Source: Haliotis asinina
Lineage: Eukaryota; Mollusca; Gastropoda; Lepetellida; Haliotidae
Direction of reading: 5' to 3'
Length of the DNA stretch: 64,000 nt
Assembly (NCBI RefSeq): GCF_037392515.1
Contig: NC_090281.1
Coordinates: 40,462,645-40,526,644 of the forward strand
The notes below the pieces were generated by a model, which was not told where the DNA came from, searched no databases, and was given only the letters and a program-made list of their open reading frames with translations. The stretch's first letter is position 1; every line of letters starts with the position of its first letter. The translations under genes and the position numbers were made by a program. Below, in pieces: positions 42,720 through 55,000 of this stretch.

Positions 42720-43955
42720 ACATGAAGACAGACGGAACATGAGAACACAGAATCGTATATACAAGAAAACTGTAGACAAACACTATACAACCTGTATATA
42801 AAGAAGACACACAGAGAAGTTGGACTTATGGCTAAGAATGATCCGACTGCGCTTTGGAATTATTTAAAATCTCAACCTTCTAAAGATGAAAATATCTCTC
42901 TAGAAAAACTTTATGACTATTTTCGGTCACTAAATATAAGCAACGAAAGCGACGACGATAAGACATCACTTGATATTGACGACCTTACAGAATCAAACGA
43001 AGAACTCTACGGAGATTTTTCTACAGACGAACTTCCTTTGGCTATTAATAATCTGAAGAATAAGAAAGCTGTAAGTGTTGACCAAATAGAAAATGAACAT
43101 ATTATTACCACAAAGGACATCTTCCTTCCTATTTATTATGAGTTATTTAACCTGGTCTTAGAAAGTGGATACATCTCGGAAACCGGGTTAACCGGCATTA
43201 TTTAGCCCATTTACAAAAAGAAAAGCGAATGTGATAACCCAGAAAATTATCGACCAATTTCCTTTATTGTCTTGCCTTGGAAAGTTGTTCACCTCTGTCC
43301 TTAATGCAAGGCTTACTGAGTATGTGGGGCGGTGGGGTAGCCTAGTGGTTAAAGCGTTCGCTCGTCACGCCGAAGACCCGGGTTCGATTCCCAACATGGG
43401 TACAATGTGTGAGCCCCATTTTCTGGTGTCCGCCGCCGTGATATTGCTGGAATATTGCTAAAAGCGGGGTAAAACCGAACTCACTAACTCGCTACTAAGT
43501 ATGTTGAAGGAAATAGCATTCTTTCTGAAATACAGGCTGGGTTCCGAAAGGGTTACTCGAAAGTCGACCATATTTTTGTCCTAAGCAACTTAGTGTCTTC
43601 ATCGACTTCCAAAAGGCATTCGACAACGTTTGGAGGATAGGTCTGTGGCAAAAGCTCCCGTCCTATGGTATTAATGGAAGGTTTTTCAGGATAATATTTC
43701 ATATGTACGATAATATTAAATCATGTATTAAATACAATAATGACATTTCCGGGTATTTTCGCTGTGGAAAAGGTTTCCGTAAGGGGGAAAATCTGTCACT
43801 TCTTTTGTTTTCTATATTTTCAAATGATGTCGAAACACATATGCTTTCTTCCCGATCTGAAGGAGTCACAATTGAAACAACTATTGGTGTTATTAAGATG
43901 TTATTGATCCTATATGCCGATGATACAGCTTTGTTACCCGACAGCCCTGCTTAAA
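42720..43955 (+). pseudogene. LINE reverse transcriptase relic split by a SINE
   Basis: A linker (ALWNYLKSQPSKDENISLEK) precedes the reverse transcriptase: AINNLKNKKAVSVDQIENEH, FNLVLESGYI, then YRPISLL-like sequence broken by frameshift, LFTSVLNARLTEYV, then the SINE. After it the frame resumes with EIQAGFRKGYSKVDHIF, VFIDFQKAFDNVW and LLILYADDTALLPD (YADD intact). The relic stops soon after YADD. Stops and frameshifts as well as the SINE show it is dead. It resembles the 37-40.8 kb LINE in motif wording. Confidence 0.8.
43327..43493 (+). mobile_element. Abalone-type tRNA-derived SINE with target duplication
   Basis: The head has the A-box-like GGTAGCCTAGTGG and B box GGTTCGATTCC (43381-43391). 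The body has GTGATATTGCTGGAATATTGC then ACTCACTAACTC. It is inserted in the reverse transcriptase frame of a LINE relic, and ACTGAGTATGT (43315-43325) and ACTAAGTATGT (43494-43504) form an 11 bp target duplication with one change. It is not a functional tRNA: the head lacks a paired acceptor stem and continues into the SINE body. Confidence 0.85.
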
Positions 43956-44488
43956 TTTACAGCATTGCTTAACCCCCTGGATGCCACAGGGACATATATG
44001 TCCCTCCTCTACATCCCTCACTTTGAAATCCAATAACATTCTAAATATACCACGCATATATAAGCACCTCACAGTTTTGGATTCTGCGGAAAATTCCCTG
44101 TTTCTTGATACCATCCACTATTACCTCAGACCAAGCTAAAGTGCTCAAAATTGCCTTTCAAAATAGGTTTCATCGTAAATGTCGTCATTTTGCAAACTGT
44201 ACTAAATCGAGATTCACAGCGTTATTTGCAGTATGTTTTGAAATGTGAAAATCGGATAATTACTGGGAGTATTGAATTTCAAAAACAGCATATTAATGAT
44301 CACTGATATCAAGTTTTGATGTAACCAGTAATGATAATTCTGAAACGTCGCCGATGAATCCAGAATCGGTTGGGATGTTTTTGAAAACACACTTACACGA
44401 ACGCCGAAGTGCGCTTTCCGGCATATTGGTTAGTGTTTACAAAATCACGTTTCGAGAATGCCTGTATTGAGACGCCTATAGCATCACG
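43956..44488. other. No recognisable feature
   Basis: Contains GGGACATATATGTCCC, a perfect 16 bp palindrome near 43989-44004. Otherwise no feature. Confidence 0.45.
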
Positions 44489-44490
44489 TA

Positions 44491-45843
44491 CACTCAGGTG
44501 CCAAAATAAAGTTCACAAGATGGCCGCCACACCATTTCTAACCTGTATCTTGCACAACATTTTGAATCATTTTTTGTGAAAAAAATACAAACTGGCTTAC
44601 CTTATATTGTCTCAGTATTTAGTAATGCATCCATTAGCTTGCATAACATGCCTCATTCTCTTTGGTAGACTGTTATACAGTGACTGTATGTAGGCTGGTG
44701 TCAGGGAGGTCCAAATGTTCAACACACAGTCAATTAAATCTTGCTTTGTCTTTCTGACGTTTGACTTTGATTGTTCTCCAAACGTTTTCTATAATATTAC
44801 AGTCTGGTGATTGTGGTGGCCAACTCATGGTATTGATACCATTTCCCTGCTTCCAATTTGTTGTCTGCTTTGACACATGGACTGGGCAATTGTCCTCTTG
44901 AAAAATATAACCTCTCTCTTGTGGTACTTTTGCAATAACTGGCCAAAGATTACTGTCTAATATTTCTATATATTTTGTAGAGTTTATGTGACCATCAACT
45001 GGCACCAGTGTCCCTACACCGTCAAAACAAATGCACCCCCAAAACATCACACTAATCTGAGGGGGTTTCCTGTCATTGTAGATTCCAAGACACCTAGGTT
45101 TCCATTTTTCCTGATTAGTGCGCCAGACAAAAACCTTTCGGTCCTTACCTATAATGACTTGTGTTTCATCTGAAAAAATTACTTTCCACCAGTCTTGATT
45201 CACTTTCCAGTGCAGATGAGAACGTGCAAAAGCTCGTCTTTTAAACCTGTTTACTGCAGACACTGTTGTTTTCTTCTTTACAACCCTCCTAAAATATCCA
45301 TTTTCATGTAAACGACGCTGTATTGTTTTCTTGGATAGCTGAACAGTGGCATTTTCATTAAAAATTGCTGAAATGTCACTTAAAGATTTCCTTCTGTTAA
45401 TTTTCACAATCCTCATCAGTGAGCGCACATGCCTTTCTGTTGACTTTCTCTTCCTTCCTCTTCTTTTAGGATTTTCCTTATCTTCTCCTTGTCTCACTTT
45501 CCTCAAATATTTACAGATGGTGAACCTGTTTATCCCTGTTATCTGTCCTATTTTGCAGCCACTTTTTCCTTCTTTGGATAGTCTTAATATCAATTCTTTC
45601 TGATACTCTGTCAAACATTTGCCTCTGGCCCCCATCTTGTTCTGAGCAGACGACTTCCTGTGACAGTGAGAGTTATTCCCCTTTGTTTACATTTCCTGAC
45701 AGGTGAACACCAAGACATGCACCCTGTGAAATTTGATCCCCCACTTTTGCCTATGAGTTAAGAAATCTTATTTTGAATCAAGAGGTATACTCCATGACGC
45801 AATACAGCAACCATTTTGTGAACTCTATTATGGCACATGAGTG
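44491..45843 (-). mobile_element. Tc1/mariner element 3, ends complete, gene broken
   Basis: The left end is CACTCAGGTGCCAAAATAAA and continues GTTCACAAGATGG. The right-end complement is CACTCATGTGCCATAATAGA and continues GTTCACAAAATGG. Both are flanked by TA (44489-44490 and 45844-45845). The 1,353 bp element belongs to a different Tc1 family from elements 1 and 2. Confidence 0.9.
44612..45635 (-). pseudogene. Tc1/mariner transposase with a C-terminal frameshift
   Basis: An ATG at 45635 opens a 301-codon frame with a helix-turn-helix region and a basic linker, RRGRKRKS. The catalytic blocks are VIFSDETQV, FQEDNCPVH and SPDCNIIENVW, with the Asp-to-Glu spacing of 34. After the Glu the frame goes out of register at about 44740-44770 and stops at 44730. 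The expected C-terminus (DLIDCVLNIWTSLTPAY, then LPKRMRHVMQANG) is found in another frame, ending at TGA 44614-44612. A single small indel thus separates an otherwise well-kept protein. This copy should be inactive but its ends could still be moved by an enzyme from a related copy. Confidence 0.85.
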
Positions 45844-45845
45844 TA

Positions 45846-48075
45846 TATTTCATAGTCAGCTGCGACAAATGCATCATTGAATTCCCCACTTATCTTAGAA
45901 TCAAATTACAAATGGTCTTTGTCACCAATACCAACTGTCTAGGCGAAACGAAACGAAAGATAATTGGTATGAAAACGAACGCTGTGCTCGAAAGACAGCG
46001 CTTGTTTGAAATGTAACAAAGAAAAAAATCCAATTTTACACTGCGTAGCATTTTCGGTAATATTCCAACATCCAGGCGTCTAATCATTGCTTACAATGGC
46101 TCAATACGCTTAGTATATTCTGGGGAAGAGTGTCGTAGCAAAAGTTTAAATTAAAAAAAAATTAAAAATAGATACAATGAAATAATTTGGTAATTCATAA
46201 GAAACTGTCAAACTTTAGTGCAGCGCGACGCCATGACTGACGCAAAATCACGCAGAACGACAACGGTACTTGTCGGCATTTCTGGCTTCTTCCGTCATTT
46301 ACAGTGTAAACGATAAAAACATATAACAATACACAGATACTCAGAATAATTCTGATTACTTACATCTCACATTTATGTACAAAAGATCCCTGAATCAAGG
46401 AAAACGTCCTCGCAAAATCCTGTGTACTCTTGTCAGCGAAGCCGCCATTTTGAAAGAAATCGGTCATCGGTAGTGATGTCACACGTCAACATTGTTGCAC
46501 ATATTAGGCAATTTCTTTGAGGTGAAGGTCGGTTGAAGAAGAGTAAACACAATGCCCATAGCATTCCGATTGCACTTTTTGTATTGTGATGTATATTTCG
46601 TTCCGATATTTTTTTATGAAACTGATTTCAGTTTGTCCATGTTCAACACCGTATCATATGTGGATTTAAGGTATGCGTTTTTATTCTTTGAAAGCTTTTG
46701 ATTGTTTGAATAATATTTACGTGGGAAACTGACTCAGTAAGTGTACTATACCACATTTTAAGCCTCTACACAAGTGTTGGAAGATCACACGTAGCCATTA
46801 CTGCAACATGTGCTTTAGTTCCCGTGATGTACAATATTCAATACGTTGGGACAAATATTGCAGTTTCATATGAACAGGTTAATAGACAGCGATTTAATTC
46901 CAAGTAAAACTGATAATATTAATGAAAATGATTTGTACGTTGTATGAAATGTAGGGGCACACATACTACTACATGTATTTAAAAAGGAATTGTCTTGTTC
47001 ACTGTATTGGTTTGTGTCGTTTTTATAGACAAAACAATTATGAATATTGATTGACCAGGTGCGAGTTTGTCAAAAACGTTTCATGATTCATTATCATTTT
47101 TTTCGACCATAAAGTCAATTCAAATTCGAATAAAATATATCTGATGGCAGAATATCTAACTCAAACAATATTTACACGAAAATTGTTAAAAATATATAAA
47201 CCAGGTCATGTCTTAATTTGGACAAGCCTTACGTCAATATTCTAATAGTTCTGTACTGAAAAAGCGATCTCTTTGTACCTTTCATTGCATACATATGAAG
47301 TGAAATGATTTCATAATCATAAGAAGAAAAGTCTGTTTCCTAAATGAAAATACTCAATGAATATTCAGGTGTCGTGAAATTGTGATTTACGCTAAATTGA
47401 TGCTAGACAGGTGCGCGTGTTGCTTATAATAAGATATGTAGTAAAACCGTGCAATTGTTGATATATTCAGGACCCTATTTCAGTGATAAAACCATTCATT
47501 TTATATTTTGGCTAAAAGGTGTTGGATTCTGACACAGAAGCCGAGATCTTTTACACATTGAATGGAAATTAGGTTAGATATATACTACTCAGCAACCAGA
47601 GTCGTCTTTTTCCAACGTCACAAAATGCACAAAACGTGTCGTGATGTCAAGTAAAATGTCGCATTATTTTCAGTTATTTCATTACATTTGAAAATGTGGC
47701 TGTTACTCCGTTAATAATGATGCAAAATTAATAAAAATACATCTACACAAACAAGAGAATATGGGAATCTAAGAACTAAAACTTGTATCGGATAGGGACA
47801 TCCAAATCGTTATTACCTGCTTTTTCATGTAGTACACTGGCACCTTTTCTTACAAATTGTGAAAGTACCAAAAGGTATCCTCTCACATTGGGGAACTGTG
47901 TTCTGGAATAGTTTGGTTCACTGTGAACAAAACATAAGGGAAATATACTGTCCGTACCCACAGCAAATTCTCTCCATGTGATCGGAGTTACATTGACCTA
48001 ATGTAAACCATAGCTGACTTATGCCCCCTTATCTTCATACGTGCATGACCTCTCTGTCGACGCTTGACGTCATAG
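45846..48075. other. No recognisable feature (2.2 kb)
   Basis: AT-rich sequence between the Tc1 element and dispersed repeat C. I saw no protein motif, inverted ends or RNA-like structure. It may be unique intergenic DNA. Confidence 0.5.
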
Positions 48076-48524
48076 GAGAAAATCGATTTTTTACATTTAT
48101 TGAGGGTCATTTTTTACTTTGTGCGTATGACGTTATGCATTAGCACATAAATCCATTTCATATACACATATGTCGTTCAGATATCAAGCTATATTTTCTT
48201 CGCTCACACTTTACGTAAAGATGACAAATGAAAGAAATCATAGCAGAGTGCTTTTATCGGTGCACGATAAAAAAAGGAGAAATTTACTGTTTTTCAACGC
48301 ACACAAAAGTTTTGCACAACATTTAGCAGTGTCTATTTCTCAGACCCCTGAGGTAGTCGCAGTTATATTTATACCAACGGATAGGAAATCAAATATTCCA
48401 CATTTGGGTGCAATTTTATAACCGTACACAGATCCAGCACCACGCGAGCGCAATTCTCGCACAACGCTCACTTTTCAAACGTTACGAAAATGTGCGCCTG
48501 AAAAAAAACTCGGCATCCCGGGGC
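48076..48524 (+). repeat. Dispersed repeat C, copy 2
   Basis: It matches 7331-7779 (GTGCGTATGACGTTATGCAT, ACATTTAGCAGTGTCTA, CCCTGAGGTAGTCGCAGTTA, ACTCGGCATCCC). It ends within a few bases of a LINE fragment that starts in mid-protein. Copy 1 has no LINE at the same place, so the junction probably marks an insertion or truncation point. Confidence 0.65.
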
Positions 48525-49616
48525 TTAAATGTTTTTCATAATTACTGTACGCAATGGAAATTGACAGTAAATATTTTAAAAACACAGGTTATTATTTTTG
48601 GAACTGAACCAGCCAAAAAGACCGAGCATTGTTTTACACTAGATGATAAGCAGCTTGATGACTATGTGGATGACTGTATACTTAGGTGTTAAATTTCACA
48701 GAAACGGCAAATTTAACTCTGCTGTTAAAACATTACATGACCGACCTTAAAAAGAAATGTTCGCTTTATTATCAAAGTCAAGAAATCCCATTTACCCACA
48801 GATTGTATGTTCAAATGCTTCGATAGCATGGTTTTACCAGTAATGTTGTATAGTTGAGAAGTATGAGGTTACAAAAAAGCCGATATTTTGAAAAAAAATG
48901 TACCTCGATTATTTCTAAAAATTATCCTGAAACTACGGAGAAGCACCCCATGTTATATGCTCTATAGTGAAACAGGACGGTTGCCTATTTCTGTATATAT
49001 TAAAAAACGCATGGTATCATACTGGTTCAAAGTTGCCACAAACGCAAATAAGAATAAGTTGACGGCAATTATCTACGATACTATTATCTATAAATTTTCC
49101 CACAATATGTTTTTATCACCTTGGATTTTATATGTTAAATCAGTTCTAGATGATTGTGGTTTGTCGTATGTGTGGTTTAGTCCCTACAATTTGGAACATC
49201 AGTGGCTAACTTCCACAGTTTTCAAAAGATTGTCTGATCAGTTTATACAGAAATAGCAGGCTGACCGGTCAACTCCGCATAAAGGTTACCTGTACTGTTG
49301 TATAAAACCTACGTTCGGTTTGGAGGAATATTTATTTCTTTCATCAAAATTGTCCCGCCCTCTTATTAATCTCCGTACAGGTAATTATCATTTGCCTGTG
49401 GAAACTGGTAGATGGTCAAATATTCCTTTTGAAAACAGATTGTGTGAACTGTGTGATACGCCACACGTCGGCGATGAAATTCATTACCTTTTCCAATGTC
49501 AGTATTTTAAGAAAGAAAGAGTTGTATACTCAACGTTTGTTATTATTGTTATTATGTTATTTGGTTTAGCATTAGTGCATATTTATGTAAATAGGCAATG
49601 GATAAGATTTAGATAA
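48525..49616 (+). pseudogene. LINE 3' fragment
   Basis: It begins inside the reverse transcriptase thumb (YCTQWKLTVNILKTQVIIFG). A broken stretch with SIAWFYQ-like wording follows, then STPCYMLYSETGRLPISVYI and LDDCGLSYVW (48888-49256). It ends with ENRLCELCDTPHVGDEIHYL and FQCQYF, the Cys/His knuckle. The wording parallels 39901-40590 of the larger LINE, so this is the same or a sister family. There are several stops; the 5' part is absent. Confidence 0.75.
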
Positions 49617-49689
49617 TAGCAAACGCCTAGTATCGGCAAATGAACCAGCGGCCAGTGACAAAGCGTCGTTACACACGAGTGCACACTTA

Positions 49690-49858
49690 CCGGCCCTGAC
49701 TGAGTTCGGTATCGTTTCGAGGTAAACAAAGGTACCAAAATTTACACTTTTGATTTGCGATTATACGCTTAGCATTTTGTCTATTTGTTTTTTTCACAAT
49801 CACCAGTGCATTTTGATAGATGTGTTTAATGTTTAAGTTTGTGGTTGCATGTGACCTT
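49690..49858. mobile_element. Family B element, right-end fragment
   Basis: The sequence ends GGTTGCATGTGACCTTTTAA and contains TTGCGATTATACGCTTA, both as in the right part of the 24181-24819 copy. No matching left end lies within the preceding 1.5 kb, so it is truncated. It directly abuts the long family A copy. Confidence 0.5.
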
Positions 49859-51322
49859 TTAAGTACAGACTGATGAATAAAGATTTCACTTCATTATTTT
49901 GACAACTGAAACAAAGTTTAATCATCTGCCAGTGGTAAAAACAGTTAGGACTGAAAAATAACGAAGTCAGTGTACGTCTTTATATTTGTCTTATAACCTT
50001 AATTAGTTTATCATCATATTTTTATGCATTTTGAAAGGTAATAAAAACATACCATTTGCTTATAGTTATCGTGAATATTTAGCATGACTGTAACATCTAA
50101 ACATAGTATACATTGCCAAAGTGAATCACATTTTACACACGTGTAGCAGGGCTGTGACAGTCATGCACAGACAACAGAAACTACTTTTTGTTGTTCCTCA
50201 ATGGCCGACGGTTTATTTGTGATGAGTACAGGTGAAAACAATAACCATGAAACAATCAGGTTACAATAAAATAGATGCAGCAATATACACATGGTATTTA
50301 GACAGATATACACATATTATTCATACATATGCTGTAACGTTATAAAATAGTTGCTTCAGTAACCAATTACTTTGTACAAAACGTCTCCCATTTGAGTTAT
50401 ATCATACTGGTATATAAACAATAAATAAACCTACCAGGTGTGTGGATCTAGGTTTATTTCACACCTGGGGACGCTGTTGTCTCTATCAAATGATTGTCTG
50501 TAGAGGAAATAGTGATACTAATATGTACAGACATGCTAATACGAATACATACAAAGAATACTCAGCAATGAGGACCTAAGTGGGGAGGGCTTATGTAATT
50601 GTATTGTGTGGTGAACATGCGGTTAGCTTGCTCAGTGAAGTGGCTGTGAGCGATAGTTAAGGCAGTAATATAACTAAAACTATGCAGTGAATTTTGGAGA
50701 ATTTATTTACATGAATTCTAATCAATATACAACCTGTTAAAATATACAAAAATGTGTCACTGACACACACGCCATAGTGAATATTGTCTGTAATACAGAT
50801 ACTGCTGAATGCTACAACAAATAAATTAAAACAAAATGCAAATATTAAATTTGAAACAGAAAAAACGTATCCGGAATCATCAAGTATGTATCTTGTTCAG
50901 GAATGTACCCATCAATATCCACATAACGAGATGCCATTCAACTGCAGGTGGTAAATAAACCTGCTGTAAATGTGTCTTTCAGCAGTCTGATGTGCGCAAA
51001 AGTCATACATCGTTTCAGGTTTTTCAGATTGGTCACCCAAGATCGCACATCTGGCAATTAATTTTATGATATGTCCACCATTCAAAGTAATTGAGTTAGC
51101 CAATAATGAGCAACCAGTCACCGTAATGGCCGTTAATTCCTTGAAGAAATGATGTTGTTTTTACACTCGCACATCATGAAAGGATGATTAGTAAATATAC
51201 ACACAAAAACACTGTCTTTTGACAAATCCGCTGTGGAAGATAAAAGTAGTTAATCAATCAGTGTGTTATGGGTTAATCCTTTGATCGATGTTTGTTTTTG
51301 TAACTCTCCTGATAAACCCTCT

Positions 51323-52066
51323 GTTTGGTCTCTTATCGCCTACGTCTCCACTCGCTAACAAAAACAAAGCTGACTAATTACGATGGAAAGGTGCACCCCT
51401 ACTCTAATAATGAAATCACCTGATTAGGGCTATAGGCCAGGAGCATTAGACATAGACATTGGGGAAAAAAATAGTAGAAAGCTGAATTTTTCAGGAAAGC
51501 TTCAGAACATCATTGCCATATGCAAAATACAAAGTTCTGCAAATTCTACCTTGAGGCATTTTCAAAATGGCCGCCAGTTTCAAGATGGCCTCCAAAATCA
51601 TTAAATGATTATACACACAGACATTTTGTCAATAATTATGTCATGTGATATATCAAATGGAAGCTCATCTCACAAGGAATCTAAATATAATGATATCATG
51701 CACTCTAGCATTTTCAAAATGGCCGCCAATTTCAAGATGGCCGCCAAAATCATTAAAATGATTATACACACGTGATTTCAATTCCAATCTTGAATTATTT
51801 GGTATTAAATGCATATATCCCAATCATTCTGGGAGATTCGTCTTCCTAATATTTCTTCCCCTTACGACATTAAATATATTTCAATGTCAATAAATATTGT
51901 CATTTCTTAGGTCTGTCAACCTCCTTATCTTCTTTCAAATAGAAGAGTCCAGTTTCAGATCATAGGGGTGACGCTCGTTTATCACTGCGTAATCTGTGGT
52001 CAACAGACCACGAAGTGTTGTTTTGAGAATGGGTGAATAGAGAATTAGGCAAATAGAGAACAACAC
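51323..52066. mobile_element. 744 bp insertion with 9 bp target duplication
   Basis: AAACCCTCT occurs directly before (51314-51322) and after (52067-52075) this segment but only once at the equivalent place in the uninterrupted copy near 34329. The ends are weakly inverted: GTTTGGTCTCTTATCGCCTA against GTGTTGTTCTCTATTTGCCT. A 9 bp duplication points to a MULE-like or hAT-like (usually 8 bp) enzyme. The interior has two copies of a block with TTTTCAAAATGGCCGCCA and GATTATACACAC (about 51558-51620 and 51712-51773). No protein is encoded. Confidence 0.7.
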
Positions 52067-55000
52067 AAACCCTCTTGCATCACTTACATGCACATATTAC
52101 ATATCATGTGATATATTTGTCACACCAGACCTTGATTTATAATCTTGAGTATGTACTCCAAACAGAAGAAATGCCAAATGGGAACCTTTGTCGAGTAATC
52201 TGAGTGGTGTTACCATTAACTATACCTTACAAATTCGTTAACTGACCTCCGAGTGAATGATGACGATTCTTGGTAATTTCCGAATATTCACGAACATTCC
52301 CGAATCGCTTAGAAAAAAACTGAAAACAACAGTCCCTTTGAGTTCGTTATAAACGAATATTAATGTAATTATGTACATTATGTAGGTTTATGGCACCAAA
52401 CGCGTGGGAGAAGCAATCGCCGTATTGCATGCAGCCCGAAAACACTTATGAGCCGAAACAGTTTGGGGGATAACAACGGAACATCGTTGTTACACAAGAA
52501 ATACATTTGTCTGCCAATGGGAATGTGGTTTTTACTAGTTTACTGATTCAATCAATCAGATGTGTGTCTTTATTATCATACACAATAGACCAGGGGCGTA
52601 ACTACCCAAAATTACACAATGTCATGAATTTTGCTATGAAAGTTGGGCCAACCCTCAGAACTATCTAAACATAAAACTTTGCAATGTATCGGACTTATGC
52701 TCGGGACAATCTACAACTCTATACAGTCTCCCTACTTAGACCTACTCTCCTATGTGCCTGCAGACATCATAATTTTCACACGTGATTATACACACGTGAT
52801 TTCAATTCCAATCTTGAATTATTTGGTATTAAATGCATATATCCCAATCATTCTGGGAGATTCGTCTTCCTAATATTTCTTCCCCTTACGACATTAAATA
52901 TATTTCAATGTCAATAAATATTGTCATTTCTTAGGTCTGTCTACCTCCTTATCTTCTTTCAAATAGAAGAGTCCAGTTTCAGATCATAGGGGTGACGCTC
53001 GTTTATCACTGCGTAATCTGTGGTCAACAGACCACGAAGTGTTGTTTTGAGAATGGGTGAATAGAGAATTAGGCAAATAGAGAACAACACAAACCCTCTT
53101 GCATCACTTACATGCACATATTACATATCATGTGATATATTTGTCACACCAGACCTTGATTTATAATCTTGAGTATGTACTCCAAACAGAAGAAATGCCA
53201 AATGGGAACCTTTGTCGAGTAATCTGAGTGGTGTTACCATTAACTATACCTTACAAATTCGTTAACTGACCTCCGAGTGAATGATGACGATTCTTGGTAA
53301 TTTCCGAATATTCACGAACATTCCCGAATCGCTTAGAAAAAAACTGAAAACAACAGTCCCTTTGAGTTCGTTATAAACGAATATTAATGTAATTATGTAC
53401 ATTATGTAGGTTTATGGCACCAAACGCGTGGGAGAAGCAATCGCCGTATTGCATGCAGCCCGAAAACACTTATGAGCCGAAACAGTTTGGGGGATAACAA
53501 CGGAACATCGTTGTTACACAAGAAATACATTTGTCTGCCAATGGGAATGTGGTTTTTACTAGTTTACTGATTCAATCAATCAGATGTGTGTCTTTATTAT
53601 CATACACAATAGACCAGGGGCGTAACTACCCAAAATTACACAATGTCATGAATTTTGCTATGAAAGTTGGGCCAACCCTCAGAACTATCTAAACATAAAA
53701 CTTTGCAATGTATCGGACTTATGCTCGGGACAATCTACAACTCTATACAGTCTCCCTACTTAGACCTACTCTCCTATGTGCCTGCAGACATCATAATTTT
53801 CACACGTGATTATACACACGTGATTTCAATTCCAATCTTGAATTATTTGGTATTAAATGCATATATCCCAATCATTCTGGGAGATTCGTCTTCCTAATAT
53901 TTCTTCCCCTTACGACATTAAATATATTTCAATGTCAATAAATATTGTCATTTCTTAGGTCTGTCTACCTCCTTATCTTCTTTCAAATAGAAGAGTCCAG
54001 TTTCAGATCATAGGGGTGACGCTCGTTTATCACTGCGTAATCTGTGGTCAACAGACCACGAAGTGTTGTTTTGAGAATGGGTGAATAGAGAATTAGGCAA
54101 ATAGAGAACAACACAAACCCTCTTGCATCACTTACATGCACATATTACATATCATGTGATATATTTGTCACACCAGACCTTGATTTATAATCTTGAGTAT
54201 GTACTCCAAACAGAAGAAATGCCAAATGGGAACCTTTGTCGAGTAATCTGAGTGGTGTTACCATTAACTATACCTTACAAATTCGTTAACTGACCTCCGA
54301 GTGAATGATGACGATTCTTGGTAATTTCCGAATATTCACGAACATTCCCGAATCGCTTAGAAAAAAACTGAAAACAACAGTCCCTTTGAGTTCGTTATAA
54401 ACGAATATTAATGTAATTATGTACATTATGTAGGTTTATGGCACCAAACGCGTGGGAGAAGCAATCGCCGTATTGCATGCAGCCCGAAAACACTTATGAG
54501 CCGAAACAGTTTGGGGGATAACAACGGAACATCGTTGTTTCACAAGAAATACATTTGTCTGCCAATGGGAATGTGGTTTTTACTAGTTTACTGATTCAAT
54601 CAATCAGATGTGTGTCTTTATTATCATACACAATAGACCAGGGGCGTAACTACCCAAAATTACACAATGTCATGAATTTTGCTATGAAAGTTGGGCCAAC
54701 CCTCAGAACTATCTAAACATAAAACTTTGCAATGTATCGGACTTATGCTCGGGACAATCTACAACTCTATACAGTCTCCCTACTTAGACCTACTCTCCTA
54801 TGTGCCTGCAGACATCATAATTTTCACACGTGATTATACACACGTGATTTCAATTCCAATCTTGAATTATTTGGTATTAAATGCATATATCCCAATCATT
54901 CTGGGAGATTCGTCTTCCTAATATTTCTTCCCCTTACGACATTAAATATATTTCAATGTCAATAAATATTGTCATTTCTTAGGTCTGTCTACCTCCTTAT

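Noticed and set aside
43327..43400. A tRNA gene (good A and B boxes), with similar candidates at 650-731 and 25552-25620.
   Set aside because: The acceptor stem does not pair, and each is followed by a SINE body. The one at 43327 has a target duplication around the whole unit.
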